A DNA stretch of 8,735 bases from DAIDJM01 sp964250215 (GTDB lineage Bacteria > Pseudomonadota > Alphaproteobacteria > Acetobacterales > Acetobacteraceae). The stretch lies in contig CAXUEX010000120.1 of the NCBI GenBank assembly GCA_964250215.1, positions 1 through 8,735 of the forward strand, in the 5' to 3' direction. Shown in pieces: positions 7,376 to 8,735 of the stretch. The first letter of the stretch is position 1; each line of letters starts with the position of its first letter. The position numbers and the translations under genes were made by a program. The notes below the pieces were generated by a model, which did no database searches, was not told the DNA's origin, and saw only the letters and a list, made by a program, of their open reading frames with translations.

Positions 7376-8735
7376 AATGCGCCTTCGCGTCGTAGAGGGT
7401 TTCGACGGTGATGGTCTCAAGGCCTTGCAGGGCCGCGAATTTCTCGGTGTTGCGGCGGGCCTTGCCGCGCACGAAGAACGGGATTTTGCCGAGTTCCTTT
7501 TCGGCATCCGATGCCCAGCGGGCGTCCTTGGCAGCGACCGGAATGGGATCTGGCGTCGGTGCGTCCGGGGCCGAGCCCTGACCGGTAGAGGCGCCGAGAT
7601 GCGACGGCGCCGCATCGGCGTGGAATTCGAAATCCTCGCGGAACATCGCCAGCAGGTGTTCCTCCAGTCCCATCATCAGCGGCGCCACCCAGCCGTCGAA
7701 GATCACGTTGGCGCCTTCGAAACCCATCTGCGGCGAATGCCGGGCCGGGAAATCCTGCACGTGCACCGGTGCCGAAATCACGGCGCAGGGAATGCCGTGC
7801 TTCTTGGCGATGTGGCGTTCCATCTGCGTGCCGAGCACCAGCTCGGGCTGCGCCGCTTCGATCGCCGCTTCCACTTCCAGGTAATCGTCGGTGATCAGCG
7901 CCTCGATGCCGAGCTTCGCCGCTTCGGCGCGCAATTCGCGGGCAAATTCGCGCGTGTAGGTGCCAAGCCCGACCACGGCGAAACCGAGTTCGGCGGAAGC
8001 GATTCGGGCGGCGGCCAGCGCGTGCGTCGCGTCGGCAAAGATGAACACGCGCTTGCCCGTGAGATAGTTGGCATCGACCGAGCGGGAGTACCAGGGCAGA
8101 CGGCTGGTTTCCTCCAACGCCGGCACGGGATCGATGCCGGCGAGCGCGGCAACCTCGGCAATGAAATCACGGGTGGCGCCGACGCCGATCGGCACCGTGC
8201 GGGTGCTCTTCTGGCCGAATTTGCGCTGCAGCCAAGCCGCGGCGGTGCCGGCGATTTCCGGATACAGCACGACGTTGAAATCGGCGTCGCCCAGCCGCGC
8301 GAGATCGGCCGGGGAGGCGCCGAGCGGTGCGACCACGTTGATTTCGATACCCAGCCTGTCGAGAAGATCGACGATTTCGCGCAGATCGTCGCGGTGGCGG
8401 AAGCCGAGCGCGGCGGGGCCCAGAATGTTCGCCCGCTTGCGCGCGTCCGGCTCGCGCGGCGCGAGCGCGGCATTGCCGGCGAACGCGCGCACGAGCTGGT
8501 AGAAGGTTTCGGCGGCGCCCCAGTTTTCCTTCTTCTGGTAGGCCGGCAATTCCACGGCCACCACCGGAATGGGCAAAGCGAGCGCGCGGGCGAGGCCGCC
8601 GGGATCGTCCTGGATCAATTCGGCGGTGCAACTGGCGCCAACCAGCAGCGCCTCGGGGCGGAAGCGTTCGTAGGCGTCGCGCGCGGCGGTCTTGAACAGT
8701 TCGGCGGTGTCGGCGCCCAGATCGCGCGCCTGGAA
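7365..8735 (-). CDS. bchB: Light-independent protochlorophyllide reductase subunit B, 5' end cut by the window edge
   Basis: BchB pairs with BchN to form the catalytic NB component of dark-operative protochlorophyllide reductase. This nitrogenase-like, oxygen-sensitive enzyme reduces ring D of protochlorophyllide to chlorophyllide with electrons from BchL. The frame is open to the window edge and gives 456 residues plus a TGA stop; the family is usually about 510-530 residues, so I infer that roughly 60-65 are missing. The missing part should include the N-terminal Asp that ligates the [4Fe-4S] cluster in Rhodobacter. Family signatures, numbered from the first residue in the window, are FQARDLGADTAEL (1-13), GASCTAELIQDDPGG (33-47) and ELPAYQKKENWGAAETFYQL shortly after. 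A Pro/Ala-rich linker (about 372-404) separates the oxidoreductase-type domain from the C-terminal PCP-reductase domain (405-456), with its IPFFVRGKARRNTEKFA motif and AHYAN end. A TTG at 8618 is internal, because conserved sequence continues upstream of it. The last 11 bp overlap bchH. bchN is expected directly upstream, outside the window. Confidence 0.97.
   Translation of the reverse strand, partial: FQARDLGADTAELFKTAARDAYERFRPEALLVGASCTAELIQDDPGGLARALALPIPVVAVELPAYQKKENWGAAETFYQLVRAFAGNAALAPREPDARKRANILGPAALGFRHRDDLREIVDLLDRLGIEINVVAPLGASPADLARLGDADFNVVLYPEIAGTAAAWLQRKFGQKSTRTVPIGVGATRDFIAEVAALAGIDPVPALEETSRLPWYSRSVDANYLTGKRVFIFADATHALAAARIASAELGFAVVGLGTYTREFARELRAEAAKLGIEALITDDYLEVEAAIEAAQPELVLGTQMERHIAKKHGIPCAVISAPVHVQDFPARHSPQMGFEGANVIFDGWVAPLMMGLEEHLLAMFREDFEFHADAAPSHLGASTGQGSAPDAPTPDPIPVAAKDARWASDAEKELGKIPFFVRGKARRNTEKFAALQGLETITVETLYDAKAHYAN
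7382..7386 (-). promoter_or_regulatory. Ribosome binding site of bchH
   Basis: GAAGG lies six bases before the ATG at 7375, inside the last codons of bchB. It supports this start over the far-upstream in-frame ATG at 7615. Confidence 0.65.

Noticed and set aside
4907..7411. 834-codon open frame on the plus strand, opposite bchH
   Set aside because: It lies wholly antisense to the conserved bchH frame. Its composition (Arg, Ala, Gly, His, Glu) is what a GC3-rich gene yields when read on the other strand, and it has no recognisable domain.
7376..7615. 80-residue N-terminal extension of BchH from an ATG at 7615
   Set aside because: It would overlap bchB by about 250 bp, has a shadow-like Arg/Pro/Ser composition, and the family N-terminus begins at 7375.
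8616..8618. TTG as possible start of bchB
   Set aside because: Conserved BchB sequence (FQARDLGADTAEL and GASCTAE) continues upstream of it in frame to the window edge.
1..8735. PpsR/CrtJ-type operator sites (TGT-N12-ACA)
   Set aside because: I checked by eye a number of TGT triplets, mainly in the lhaA-puhA half, and none had ACA at the right spacing. The scan was not exhaustive, and the main operon promoter is expected upstream of the window.
1..8735. Novel system, mobile element or island in the window
   Set aside because: Every base belongs to a recognisable photosynthesis gene in the standard superoperon order, with uniform composition and no repeats or transposase fragments.

Overview
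This window is part of the photosynthesis gene cluster of a purple (bacteriochlorophyll a type) proteobacterium, most likely an alphaproteobacterium. All genes lie on the minus strand and are read from high to low coordinates: bchB (5' end missing), bchH, bchL, bchM, lhaA, puhA and the first 18 codons of puhB. This is the central part of the well-known conserved superoperon bchFNBHLM-lhaA-puhABC. The DNA is very GC-rich, with strong G/C preference at third codon positions, which produces many long spurious frames on both strands. The genus cannot be fixed from sequence alone. From memory, PuhA looks closer to the Blastochloris viridis H-subunit pattern than to that of Rhodobacter sphaeroides.

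Layout, in order of transcription: bchB (8735..7365) encodes a subunit of dark-operative protochlorophyllide reductase. bchH (7375..3812) encodes the large porphyrin-binding subunit of Mg-chelatase. bchL (3815..2898) encodes the NifH-like ATPase of the dark reductase. bchM (2898..2200) encodes the Mg-protoporphyrin O-methyltransferase. lhaA (2203..827) encodes a PucC-family membrane protein for LH1 assembly. puhA (830..51) encodes the reaction-centre H subunit. puhB (54..1, partial) encodes a reaction-centre assembly factor. There are no intergenic bases: bchB/bchH overlap by 11 bp and every other junction is a 4-bp ATGA overlap, so the block is probably one translationally coupled transcript.

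Together the genes insert Mg into protoporphyrin IX (BchH, with BchI and BchD encoded elsewhere), methylate the product (BchM), and reduce ring D of protochlorophyllide without light (BchL and BchB, with BchN expected just upstream of the window). They then build the core antenna and reaction centre that use the pigment (LhaA, PuhA, PuhB). I saw no RNA gene, mobile element, CRISPR array, terminator or long repeat. I found no undescribed system: the content is a classic pathway cluster. The points worth a second look are the overlaps throughout, a bchM start without a clear ribosome binding site, loss of the PuhA surface histidines known from Rhodobacter, and an atypical PuhB N-terminus.
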